A program made the translations under genes and the position numbers. DNA of 64,000 nucleotides. Origin: Annona cherimola (Eukaryota; Streptophyta; Magnoliopsida; Magnoliales; Annonaceae). Shown piece after piece: positions 49,167-59,829 of this stretch. The DNA is taken from positions 32,591,452-32,655,451 of the forward strand of contig CM059972.1 of assembly GCA_030490835.1 (NCBI GenBank). The letters are read 5' to 3'. Every line of letters starts with the position of its first letter. Position 1 is the first letter of the stretch. The notes under the pieces are model-generated. The model made no database searches. It was not told the origin of the DNA and saw only the letters and a program-made list of their open reading frames with translations.

Positions 49167-49966
49167 CACGTGTTGCCCATGCATGGACCCCACCAAGATA
49201 AGCTGCCCATTTATCTTCCTTGCCCATCACGTGACCAAGATCAGCTGCTAAAATTCTAGCTATCCACACCGTCAATAAAATGCACCGTCCATTAATCCCA
49301 ACCATCACCAAGCTGTCGACGTCCATTTATCATGCAGCAACGACATATTATTCCAACTGCCTAGTCACGTGAATATGCTGCCCATGTATGGCCCACCAAA
49401 TCAATGCAGCAGAAACTCACGTGAATTCCATTGATGGACCCATGCTACCCATTAAATTGCTAGCAGAAATCAGCAGTAATTTATCATTAGTGAACCCCAC
49501 AAATCAGCACCGTTCAAGCAGCAATTTATCACAAGATGGACCCCAAGCAATAGCTGTTCAATCCAACCATTCATTTAAAATGCAGCAACCATGGACCTCA
49601 CCAAGATCAGATTTCCCATTTATTTTCCAGCACCAAAATCACGTGATCAAGCCTATTTGTCATCCGTTGCTGTCCATATTATTCCATGCTGCCCAATTAA
49701 ATCACCCATAGCAATTCACATGATCATGCATAAAAATGCAGCGGCACCCAATTCACGTGTTGAGCAAGATGATCTTTCCATCAACATCGCCCAATAATTC
49801 AGCCGTCCAAATTAAATTCAGCCAACAAGAAATCCAAAAATTCTACACCGTTTCAGGCTGTCTAATTAATCAGCAGCAATTCACGTGATACTGTCCAAAT
49901 CAGCAACCCATTTAATCCATTGCCATTCACATTTATATTTCAACAACAACAATTGCATGTCACGTG
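49167..49966 (+). promoter_or_regulatory. Array of eight CACGTG G-boxes in LTR U3
   Basis: CACGTG lies at 49167, 49228, 49366, 49418, 49640, 49754, 49882 and 49961, several as CACGTGA(T/A). G-boxes bind bZIP and bHLH factors. Between them are repeated CCGTCCA, CAGCAA and CCATTTA words in an AT-rich degenerate repeat. Confidence 0.65.
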
Positions 49967-50552
49967 ATCAGCTGCCAGTTTTTCCACCGCCCAAATCAAC
50001 CATCTGATCACGTCCAGCAGATATAATCCATCCAATGCATCTAAAAAATTAGCCGTCCAATTTTTCTAGCCGTGCAAAGCTCAAGTAATTTGCGTCCAAT
50101 TAAACCAGAAATAAGCACCGCCTATGATCAGCCAATCTGGAATTTTTCAGCTATCCATTAATCTCAACTAATTTTAACCATTCGTAAATTTCATTAAGAC
50201 CAATTGGCTGTCCATCTGTCCAAGTTGTCCACATAATCAAATCCAAACCATTCATCTATTTTCCAGCAGTTGAATTACCTCTCATCTCAAAATCCAAGCC
50301 GTTTGAAAATTCAACATGCATTATTTGAACAGACTACAAATTTCTAGTTGCCCACTCCTCGTCAACAATAGTCCAAATATTCACCGCCAACCATTAATTT
50401 CAAACATCAAAATTGCACATAGGTGATGGGACCCACCAGCTTATGCACATCCAGCAATTTGTCCAGCTGTCCATATGCAATATTTCCAGCATGCTCCATT
50501 GCGTGAATTGCATTAAATAGTGGGGCTCACAGCAATTGAGGTACCCAGCTAT

Positions 50553-50561
50553 AAAAGGAGC
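50553..50561 (+). promoter_or_regulatory. Probable TATA box of inserted LTR
   Basis: CTATAAAAGG, about 590 bases after the last G-box, then GAAGAGGGAGAGAAA and further purine-rich leader. Confidence 0.6.
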
Positions 50562-51998
50562 GTACCGGAGCAGAAAATGAAGAGGGAGAGAAATAATTCC
50601 AGGAGAGAGAACAAGGAGGTGGAGAGCACGGGAAAAAGGCGGACGGCGAGTTGCATGGAGCGGCCGACACACCATTGGGGCTTCAAACCAATAAGCTTTT
50701 CTATCTTTTCTCTTTTTAATTTTAATTGTTTTGTTTAAGATGAATTGTAATTTTAATTTTATTTTGGACTTAAACATGCTCAGTTAAGCCCTAAATCTAG
50801 GGTTTAGAATGTAGCATGTGTACAATGTAGCGTGGCATGGGTTTTTAATTTATTTATGATGGATATTGTTGTTAATTTAATATCTTGTAATTTAATGCTT
50901 GCTTGGTGTGAAGGTCTGCACTTTGGCAATGATTCTCATACATTAAGTGATGGAACCGAGAGGTGAAAATCTAATATATGATAATCAAGATATTAAACCT
51001 GAAAATCTAAGACCATGAGAATAGGCATGATGACCTTAAGGAATTTCATGAACAAACCACAGAACTTAATGGATTCTAATTAACTTAATCCCATGAGAAT
51101 AGGTGGTTAAGAAGATTAGAGTACGCCTTGTAGGTTTCAAGAGAATGTGCAAGGATAAATTAGGGTTTGTTCTCCTTTAACAAACAATATCCAAATTAAA
51201 TAATTATACCACTACCCGTTGCAAAAGACGCATGTGAAATCCTACACCCTAGGTACTCGCGCTCTCGTTTTCTCTACTCGTTCTAATTTGTAATTTTCTC
51301 TTCCCTTTTTTTTCTATTTCTTTTCCATTACCATATTCCCTTCCACTTGTCTATTCCAATTTTATATCCGACAGAAAGTGTTTAAAAGAAAAATTTATAG
51401 TCCCGAATTCCCTGTGGATCGATAATTTATATACTACAATCTCCGAGTCATGCACTTGCGGTGAGATTGCGAACATCTGTACAACACATGTGAAGACAAG
51501 CACGTGTGCGGATTCGCCGTGGTGCTTAGGCGCCCCAAGTTGGTGCCTGGGCGCCAACTCCTTGGAGGCTGCTGGACTTAGAAGCTTTTCGACATGTCTC
51601 TTATGATAGTGAAGTGGCGCCTAGGTGCCCCAATTTGGTGCCTGGGCGCCATCTCAATAGAAGCTTTTCATCGTGTGAGGTGCTGGAACATCTGGCTAAG
51701 GCTGTAGATTGGCGCTTGGGCACCAGCTTGCTTGCTTCTTCACTTTGCTCGATTCTTCATTTGACTGACTCGCATGTGTATAGTTGCCCGTCCTTCCTGC
51801 AAAATCAACTAAAACTAAATAAATGAACTATAATTGCCTATTTTATACTAAAAATGCATAAAAACTATATATTGCTCCTAAAATGCAAAGTGAGTGAAAG
51901 CTAAGCTAAATGGGTGCAAACTAACCACATTCTCTTGAACTAACATGCAAAACTAGCTTGAAATGGGTCATGATAACTTGTATTTTTGCAAGTTATCA

Positions 51999-52700
51999 GC
52001 CACTCATTTGTTGGTAAAGGACGCTCATGAGTGGTGGGAAACTATGTTGATCACCATCCCGCACCTGGAGAAGGTGACATAGTAGACATTTATTGAAGAA
52101 TTCAACAAGGAGTACCTTCCAGTGGGATTCCAAAGCCAAAAGGTGGTTGAATTTGAAAGATTGTACTAAGGAAGGATATTTATCATAGAGTATGCTACCA
52201 AATTCAATGCCTTGGTAATGAATGTACCTTGGATTGCTAATGTGCCAAAAAATAAGGCACAAAGACTTTAACAAGGACTGAGGTCATACCTAAGGGAGAG
52301 CCTTGCGCCTTTATTGATTAAGGACTATGCATCGAGCTTAGAAAGGGCAAGAGCATTGGAGATCGAGGCATTGAGAACCTTGGATTAGAACAAGAAGAAG
52401 ATTTGTTTAGACTAGGCGTTAAGGAAGAGGAAATGGGGACAGAAAAGATTAAGAAAGGAGGGATAGAAAAAAGTAAAGGTACCTCTAAGAAGAAAAATTC
52501 TCCATTATACAAAAAGTGTCAAAAGTATCACCTAGATGAATGTTTGAAAAGATCAAACAGATGCTACAAGTGTGGACAGACGGGTCATGTAGCCAAGGAG
52601 TGCGGAATTAGTGAAATAAAGGTTATCAGAAGCTACGTTTGTGATCAGGTAGGGCACATCACCCCAAATTGTCCGAATAAGGCACAAACGTCGCAATGAC
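51999..52700 (+). pseudogene. gag: Tekay-type Gag, C-terminal part (outer element)
   Basis: It resumes with ATHLLVKDAHEWWETM, EEFNKEYLPVGFQSQKVVEF, then a stop in place of Gln, YATKFNALVMNVPWIANVPK and SYLRESLAPLLIKDYASSLE. The frame 52403-52699 carries GTSKKKNSPLYKKCQK, the zinc knuckle CYKCGQTGHVAKEC and a second, damaged knuckle (YVCDQVGHITPNC, first Cys replaced). Stops at Trp and Gln codons are G>A and C>T. The order matches the inner copy. Confidence 0.88.
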
Positions 52701-53000
52701 ACGAAAGATCAGCCCAACTAAGGATAGTCGGAGCAGCTAACCTACAGGTTACCTCTACGAACCCAGTACATGTGCATGCCCTAACTCAAACGGAGTCACA
52801 GGAGCAAGAGGACAAGATGGTTACAGGTATGGATTAAATTTTAGGAAGTTTGGCAATAACTTTATTTGATTTTAGTAGTAGTTATTCATTCATACTTTGC
52901 CAATATGTAACCATGCATGTACTACCGGTAGAGGAAATCAATAAGATAATAAAGGTGGAATTCCCTATACGCAGGCTAGCTAGGATTAACTAAGTGTGGA
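52701..53000 (+). pseudogene. pro: Tekay-type protease remnant (outer element)
   Basis: VHALTQTESQEQEDKMVTG leads to ILGSLAITLFDFSSSYSFI, where the active-site triad DSG is DFS, then VLPVEEINKIIKVEFPI and RRLARI. Protease stops about 60 residues after the active site, at a deletion joint near 53000. Confidence 0.75.
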
Positions 53001-53005
53001 GGATG

Positions 53006-53205
53006 TGACCGATTAGGATAAGGATCCTAGATCATAAAGTACAGAAGATTCATAATAGAGGGATTAAATATATTAAGGTTCAATAGAACCAATATTCCGA
53101 AAGCGAGGTTACCTGGGAATTAAAGGAAAAGGTTGAAAAGAAGTACCCCCAGTTATTTGAAAAGTTACGGTTTCGGGACGAAGCCTATTATAAGGGGGAG
53201 AGGAT
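53006..53205 (+). pseudogene. pol: Pol C-terminal tail and PPT (outer element)
   Basis: In the frame of 53006 the text reads IRIRILDHKVQKIHNRGIKY, IKVQ, a stop, NQYSESEVTWELKEKVEKKY and PQLFEKLRFRDEAYYKGE, the tail after Tekay integrase; the inner element has a parallel tail near 23100-23300. RT, RNase H and integrase, about 3 kb, are absent before it. The PPT TAAGGGGGAGAGGAT (53191-53205) directly precedes the 3' LTR. Confidence 0.82.
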
Positions 53206-54779
53206 TGTGATACCCAGACCCAAGTAGGTTTATAAATATGATTAATTTATTATTTAAATGAATTATGGATGATTTATGATTTTTATGATTTAATGGTATT
53301 TTGCAATTAAGGTTACGATTAGCAATGGTGATTAAAATTAATCGCTAAAGACCAATGTAAGTAAAGATGACTAAAGGGGCCTAATGAGGATTAGAAAATA
53401 CTAATGAGTCATGAATAATTATTTTAATTATCATGATTTGATTTATGGAAATTATGATGATAATTATGGAATTATATTGGAAAATGTAGAAAATTCATAA
53501 CTTGACGCCTATAAGGCGAAATGAGATGAAAATTGAAAGGTAAGCTCATGATTTTGGGCTCAACCTTATGTGAGGATTGGATTAAGGAAAATGTGTTGAG
53601 ATTAAGATGATAATTATTTGTTTTCAATCTCATACTCTAAGGTTATCTTCAAAGGATCATGACTTGACGTAGAAAAGTCGGTTTGAGATGAAACTTGAAA
53701 CAATTGAAAAAGATTATGAAATCTATGGTATTGAAGGATTGGATTGAGATAAATAAATTTCTTACTGTTTTACAATTATTTATGAAAAGGGATGTAACGT
53801 GGATTTAAACAATGTTTCATTGAAACGATGTTTAAAAATGATAGTGCAAAGAATTTTCTACATGAGAATGACAAGTTGTCATGTGTAAGAGGTATATAAT
53901 GCCGGGGTGACTAAAAGTCATGCATGGAATAAAAATCAAGTAGTCTAGTCAAGGCAGAAGCAAGACAAGAGATCCGCCCTTGACGTTGCCAAGTTAGAAG
54001 GTCCGGCGCCAAGAATGGAAAGGATCATGTTATGAATGTATGTTTCCCGAGCTAGCGTACCCTCACATGAAGGATTATGTCATGAATGGAAACGATGCAT
54101 TTGTACATCCAATGTTTATGAAATGCCAAAAAATTGGATTTACATGAATGATTTCCATGAATGGTTTATGAAAAGGTTTCTATTTTAATTGGTAGTTGAT
54201 CACTTGCTAAGTGTCTTCTACCGAATGGAGAGAAATGCTTTTAAATAGTGTTGCCTTCAAAATAAATTGCCTAAAAACCTATAGCTTGCTTATTGAGTTT
54301 CGACTCACGTTTTGTTTTCCAAACCCAAAGATAGGTGAAAGGAAGGAGGCAAGGAGCATAGGTGAAAATTCAAAGGTAAGTGAATTTCTATGAGTTACCT
54401 GTGTATGAACTTATGGATTGTATGGTTGTATAAAGGATGACATTAAATTGTTGTTTAATATTGTATAAGAATTATGTGGTGTTTATGACTATAAATGGTG
54501 GAAAAAAAATTATGGTTAAATGTTAAGGGATGAAATATCATGTTATGATTAAGTATGGGTTTTAAGAGATCACACGTGTATTTCTCAAATGGTTTAATGA
54601 CCTAAAAAGGTATTTGATGGAATTTAGAATATGTAAATGGTATAAACTCCTAAGGATTTAAGTTTAAGTGGATAAATATCTAATAAAGTCCGTCGTGTGA
54701 CAGGGCAACAATCCTGATCACGTTTACCAATTGATAAGGTCTTGGAATAAGGTTGTGACGCTCGAGCTGGGGCGCCACA
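53206..54779 (+). repeat. 3' LTR of outer Tekay-type element (shortened, chimeric)
   Basis: It starts TGTGATACCCAGACCC right after the PPT and ends GGGGCGCCACA. It is only 1574 bp against about 3.6 kb for the 5' LTR. Up to about 53785 it follows the 5' LTR; then it jumps to sequence like 7010-7300 (TTTCTACATGAGAATGACAA, GGTATATAATGC), leaving out the TATA, leader and micro-exon region. It either suffered an internal deletion or recombined with another LTR subtype. Confidence 0.75.
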
Positions 54780-55101
54780 ACAGAAGCCTCAAAGTTCAAA
54801 AATTCTTCACATTCTCAATGCTTGCTTACCGTGCTACAATGTTTTACAAATTCTGTAAAGCGTGTCTTATTTTTATTTCAAATCCTTTTTTGTTTGACAC
54901 ATGGTTGATGTTGAAGACTAAGGCCAAGTTATAGAAATAGGTAATGTTTGGTTGGAGTGATACTCAATAACTACTTGTGCTATTATAAAGGCCAACTGGT
55001 ACTATAATCTAGAAAAGAATGAGGCTCTAAGTCATATTTGCTGAAATGATCATGAAACTCAAGACACAAGTAGCGTGTACTGGGAATAGTGTAGTAGGGG
55101 T
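54780..55101. other. Unassigned sequence
   Basis: About 320 bases right of the outer element. It has no resemblance that I can see to the LTR families of the window and no long frame. It could be the original flank or part of another element. Confidence 0.4.
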
Positions 55102-55181
55102 TGTTGGTCCTGAGTTATCGACAAAACCCAAGAGGGAGGGATGAATTGGGTTATTAAAATTCTTTGGTAATTAAAACTGTG
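55102..55181 (-). repeat. End fragment of SIRE-like copia LTR
   Basis: TGTTGGTCCTGAGTTATCG, then AAAACCCAAGAGGG and TGAATTGGG, matches the first 80 plus-strand bases of the solo LTRs at 14584 and 32391. It is cut off by the next LTR, after a 20-base spacer starting TGTGGAACCCC. Confidence 0.75.
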
Positions 55182-55198
55182 GAACCCCGACTATAAGT

Positions 55199-58100
55199 GT
55201 GGCAGCCCCAACCTGAGGCATCACAACCTGAGCCTTACTTCAAGATCGTTGTTGATTGGTAAATATGAATCAGGATTGTTGCCCTGATCACGTTGCGGTT
55301 TCCTAAATTGGATCTTGTCCAAATTGTTTTTCGTTTCATTCCTTTTCCTTCATCATTTCATATCTTTACATTTTATTCTATTCATCTTATAAGCAACAAT
55401 ACACTTGTGAATCATCGCACTTAGTATTTTAAAATACCCATTGGTTTCCCTTTCATCCTTATACCTGTTCATAATCTCACATTCTGGCATTTGTCATCAA
55501 CTACATACATCATTCATAATCTTCATCTTGTTCTCATACATCATCAGTTTTATTAACCTGGCCATCCCATAATCATATAAAATACATTCATCATCAAATA
55601 TTTGACATACATAGTTGGATACACACATCTAATCGTTAATTCACATAGCTTTTAAAACTATCATCAAGTTCATATATGTTAAAATACCTTAAATATTTCA
55701 GTCATACCATTCCATACATCGTAGCTAATTATTATAGCACATGCATGAATATTATCTCGTACCTTTCCTTAAATGCTCAGGTTCTCTATCTCTTGAGCTT
55801 CCCTGTACCTGTCTAAGGTCTGAAAAAACAAATCATGAGTGATAACTTAGTAAGTAAGCATTTTATCTTTAAGCAAACATTTTCTTGTAAAACCTTTTTC
55901 ATAAACATCTTTTCATATAAATCTTTTGTATGCCGCGTCTGGGCTTTTCAAAGGTGATGCATATGCATATAACCTTTTTAGGTAATTCCCTTTGTTCCTA
56001 ATTGGACGTTTTTATATCCCAAAATATTTTTCATATAAACCATTTTGGCAACGGACATTTTTATGTCCTAAAATATTTTTCACATATCCTTTTTGGCAAT
56101 GAACATTTTTATGTCCTAAAGTATTTTTTCTTGTAAATCATTTTTTGTAATCCCATTTTGGGGCTTGTTTAAAACAAACAAGGCATATGCATGTAATCCT
56201 TTTTCATGAATGCATTCGCATAGAAAATATCTCATCTCAACCTTGATATTTACACTTTTTGTGTAAAATACCCTATTTTTTAGGTAACTTTTTCATATTG
56301 GCTCATAAAACCCCATTTAAGGTAATCTTTTTGCATAAATAATTTCATATTCCAATTTTCTGGATTTTTTAAAGAAAAATATACGAAAATGTATTTCTCC
56401 ACATCCAGTAGTGACACTTACCGAGTGATCATTCTACATTTTGGAAGAGAATCCATCATATAATAGCATCCTAGCCAAGCAGCTGTTCCTTAAACCTTCT
56501 TCCATCTCAGGGAGGACACCGCTGGCCTCTTGTCATCCCTTAGCAACTTGGTCTTATGTAGAATAGTCTCTGATCCATCTTCAACCGTCTCTACAATCGA
56601 CCTATTCATTGTTCTGGTGCACCATACATCATCATCATAGATGTCCACATGCTAGCATGATTTCATAAAGCATTCATAGTCCGTGTCCTTTTAAACCATC
56701 TTGAAAAGTAGGCACACATACTTTAACATATTTGAAATGTAATTTTATGATGACCACCCTTAAATGCTTTTAGAAATATTTAAGGAAAACATTTTTATAA
56801 GTATTTATAATGTTTGAGAAAATAATTTGTTTAAAAATATTATTTGAAATAAATTTTAAAATCATCATGAGAAAGGATTTCAAAGCATTTCAATATTCAT
56901 GAAGAGAAAACCTCTTTCATTCTCGCTTAAATGCATTTCTTTGCATTAGATAGGAAACACTTAGCAAGTGATCAACTACCAATAGAATAGAAATATTTTC
57001 ATAAACCATTCATGGAAACCATTCATAAACCATTCAAGAAAATCATTCATGTAAACCCAATTTTTTGGGTATTTCATAAACTTTGGATCTGTAAATGCAT
57101 CGTTTCCATTCATGATATAATCCTTCATGTGATGATACGCTAGCTCTGGGAACATCCTTTCATAACATGATTCTTTCCATCCATGACGCCGGACTTGGCT
57201 GACTTGGCCTCGTCAAGGGGGACATTCGGTCCTCTTACTACCTTGACTAACCTGCTTGATTTTCATTCCATGCATGACTTTTAGTCACCCCGGCATTATA
57301 TACCTCTTATACATGACAACCTATCATTCTCATGTAGAAAATTCTTTGCACCATATATTTGAACATCAATTCAATGAAACATCATTTAAATCTATGTTGG
57401 CTTACCATTTCCAAATAGAGAAGAATTTATTCAATCATTTCATTAAAAGAAATAATCAATTCGTAACAAGAGATAAAGGGATGGACATCCATAAATAGCT
57501 TTAGAAATATTCAAGTAAAACAACTTGAAAGCATTTTAGCATTTGAGAACAAAATGTCATTTTCAAAAGTCCTATTTACCTGTGGAGATCCTTTTGCGCC
57601 TTCCATCCTTTTCTTGCCTTTTCCTAAACAAGTAAATATGATTACCTTATACATTTTTGTCATATGTTGTGCTTGTATGCCTTGTCTTTTTCTTCGATTC
57701 ACACATAAGTGTCATATGGGTTTAATCCCATATGGTTCATAACACATTAACTTTAAATCATTCTTTATTTGGAATGCATATCCATCTTCACCCTTATTAA
57801 TGGTCACATATATATATGACTTACTCATAAGCCTTTTGACAACCACATAACTATGTAATCTTAGTTAGTGATTCATTTTCTTTATTCCATTCATATATCT
57901 CAATAACATAGGCATATATATGTCATAGGGTTTTCAACCTGCATTTATTCTCCTTTTAATCATTCAAACCACTTGGGTAACATTTACTTGAGACTTCAAC
58001 AATCAAGTTCAAGCAAGGTTTCTCAACTTCATATTTCTTAAGTCATATGTATATCCCATATGATTTCTATTAGCTTACATAACCCACTTGTATTTTCAAG

Positions 58101-59829
58101 TTGGGTATTCATACATAGCAACATAGCTTATATATTATATCATCTATTCATTCATTTTTAATACCCCTATGTAGGGTCAACTTCTATGCACATCATAATT
58201 TTTTATTAAATCATCATATGGAGGTTCATTACATCTCATTTGTCATTTTTTACATATTTTTCACATTTCATACGTTGGTGCTCAGTCTAGGCACATATTT
58301 AACGTCTTAGACTTCATATGTAAATCTCAAAATTTGAGACTATACTTAATCATAAAATCAGCAAGATAATCATGAATTTTACGGTTATTTCATGCATTTT
58401 TTCATTTTAGGAATTCACATAAGTTGTTCATCACTTGTCTATATATATATCCTTCCATATACACTCATCTTGTGTCACATAACTTACATGTTTCTTAAAC
58501 TTTTTCAAAATAGAAACTTGTATCCCAATTAATCATGATTAAACTCCTTAATTAACATATAATTTAGAGTTTAATTATAGAATTTTAATCCATTTAGTAT
58601 AAGGTTCCAAAACAGCAACTTTAAGACTTGTTTTTACATCCTTTCAATGTCTCTTTTGATACTTAAATCAAAATAGATTTTTAATCCATAAATTTCAGAA
58701 ATTAATCATACCTTTCTTAACCCAAATTTAGGGTAATATCACATATTTAAAATTCACATATTGGTTGCTTTCAAAACAGCAACTTCCACTCATGTTTTGG
58801 ATACCTTTTGCACCTCTCTTTGGACACCCCTTTGCATATCCTTAAAAATCAGATTTAGGGCATACATTTTCAACTTATTTTAGTTATCCAAATTACCCTA
58901 ATCCTAGGGTATTTTACCCTCTAAATCATCCATGATTTAATTATTTACAAAACAGCAACATGATATACTGTAGGGTACCCATTTTAGCTTCATTTGGACG
59001 TTCCTATGCATGTGCTCCAAAAAATTAGATTTAGGGCTATATCTTCCACCCCATGTAGGACATCCAAAGGGTCCTTAATTTAGGGTACTTTACCCTACAA
59101 TTCACCCTTAAATCATTTAGGCTACTCCTTGCATCATATTTAATGTAAAAAGTGGAAAATTGGGTCAAATATGAAACCCTAAGTTCCATCCTTTCTAAAA
59201 TCTTTAGCTTATGCCCAAATCAACATATATAATCCATAAGATCATGATTCATGTCCTAATCATGGTGCTTAAACAAAAACCAACTTAGCTTAGGGTTTTA
59301 AGAAATTTCAAAATAGATTCTCATCCCAAAATCAACCCTACTTTCAATTTCTCCCTCTTGAACCCTTGATTTCTTACATATCATTCAATCCTCATTTAAT
59401 ATTCTGATCAAGGGAATCATGAATCATCCTTCAAGGGTTCATTATGAATCAAATTCATGACCCATAATTTGAGGTGAAAAACTTAGGACTAAAGAACCCA
59501 AAACATGAAGTATACTTACTTGAATCTAAGCAACTTTGATTCCAAACTTTCCTAACTTGGATTCCTTTCTTTCCTTCCTTCTTTTTCTCTTTTTTTCTTC
59601 TTATTTTTCTCCCTTCTTCCTTGCTAGATTGGGGACGTCCCTTTCTGCCCTTTCTTTGGAGATTTTTCTTGTTGGATTTCTCTCTCTCTCTAACCCTCTC
59701 TCATGTAACGTCTATGCCCCTTTTATGCCCTTGATTTTCCAGATTTTTGGGCCCACTTGCAACATCATTTGGAGGGTAATTTAATGCCCTCTTTTCCCTT
59801 TGATGACTTGGCTAAATCATGTCCAAGTA
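55199..59829 (-). repeat. Tekay-type LTR, minus, 5'-truncated
   Basis: It opens TGTGGCAGCCCCAACC (LTR end in reverse) and shows the hairpin block (about 55255-55290), GC-rich islands near 56510 and 57190, a micro-exon-like segment 57580-57623 (44 nt) and a pyrimidine-rich stretch 59560-59630. It is 4.6 kb yet stops at 59829, before the TGTGAAACC start. It repeats modules: first sections like 44990-45300, then sections like 53800-54300, then sections like the inner Tekay LTR, so it seems a mosaic. Confidence 0.75.

Larger units (their letters stand above)
48740..51475 (+). mobile_element. LTR-like insertion in Athila LTR (unclassified)
   Basis: A 2736-bp segment with TGATAATTGAAA start and GCGAACA end, flanked by TCCGT (48735-48739) and TCTGT (51476-51480), a 5-bp TSD with one transition. 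It lacks coding regions. Plus orientation is suggested by TATAAAAGG near 50553 followed by a purine-rich leader (50575-50640), and by AATTCCCTGTGGATCGATA near the 3' end, a phrase I know from plant LTR and LARD ends. The first 1.8 kb would be U3 and has eight CACGTG boxes. Removing it gives the Athila LTR a normal length. Family not identified. Confidence 0.7.
10120..51998 (-). mobile_element. Athila-lineage Ty3-gypsy element, minus strand, heavily nested
   Basis: The element starts TGATGAGCTGC on the plus strand and ends AAGTTATCA, with TSDs GTCAC (10115-10119) and GCCAC (51999-52003) in the gag of the outer Tekay element. It spans 41.9 kb, but most of that is later insertions. On the minus strand it reads 5' LTR (47748-51998), PBS, gag, protease, RT, RNase H, integrase, then a remnant of the 3' LTR. 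Athila hallmarks are the gag zinc knuckle CTWCGEFGHPSDQC, protease context ASINLMP, integrase context VWGIDFMGPF and LELEHNTYWAIKKL, and the palindromic LTR terminus TGATAACTTG...CAAGTTATCA. The region after integrase, including any env-like ORF and PPT, is deleted. Confidence 0.9.
47748..51998 (-). repeat. Athila 5' LTR (interrupted)
   Basis: On the minus strand it starts TGATAACTTGCAAAAATACAAG, a palindrome typical of Athila LTRs, and ends GCAGCTCATCA at 47748. Without the insert at 48740-51475 it is about 1.5 kb. It has GC-rich words CTAGGCGCC / CTGGGCGCC (about 51520-51730) and a pyrimidine-rich stretch (48640-48690). The right edge with TSD GCCAC joins the outer gag. Confidence 0.85.
1626..54779 (+). 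mobile_element. Outer Tekay/Del-type Ty3-gypsy element (non-autonomous remnant)
   Basis: This plus-strand element holds most of the window. In order: 5' LTR 1626-8229, PBS 8231-8248, pre-gag ORF 8395-9162, gag 9599-10119 continued at 51999-52700, protease remnant, a short pol C-terminus, PPT and 3' LTR 53206-54779. Gag resembles that of chromovirus-lineage Tekay/Del elements, and the initiator-Met tRNA PBS and long LTRs agree. RT, RNase H and integrase core are missing: about 52990-53006 joins the protease region straight to the pol C-terminus. A 41.9-kb Athila element splits gag. No matching TSD is seen: the left flank is TTGGT and the right flank ACAGA, and the 3' LTR looks rearranged. Confidence 0.85.

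Noticed and set aside
49388..49711. Plus-strand open frame of 107 codons
   Set aside because: It lies in the G-box-rich repetitive U3 of an LTR insertion; composition is explained by CAGCAA and CCATTTA repeats.
50520..50738. Possible small gene downstream of a TATA box
   Set aside because: It is the purine-rich leader of the inserted LTR; no conservation or domain supports a protein.
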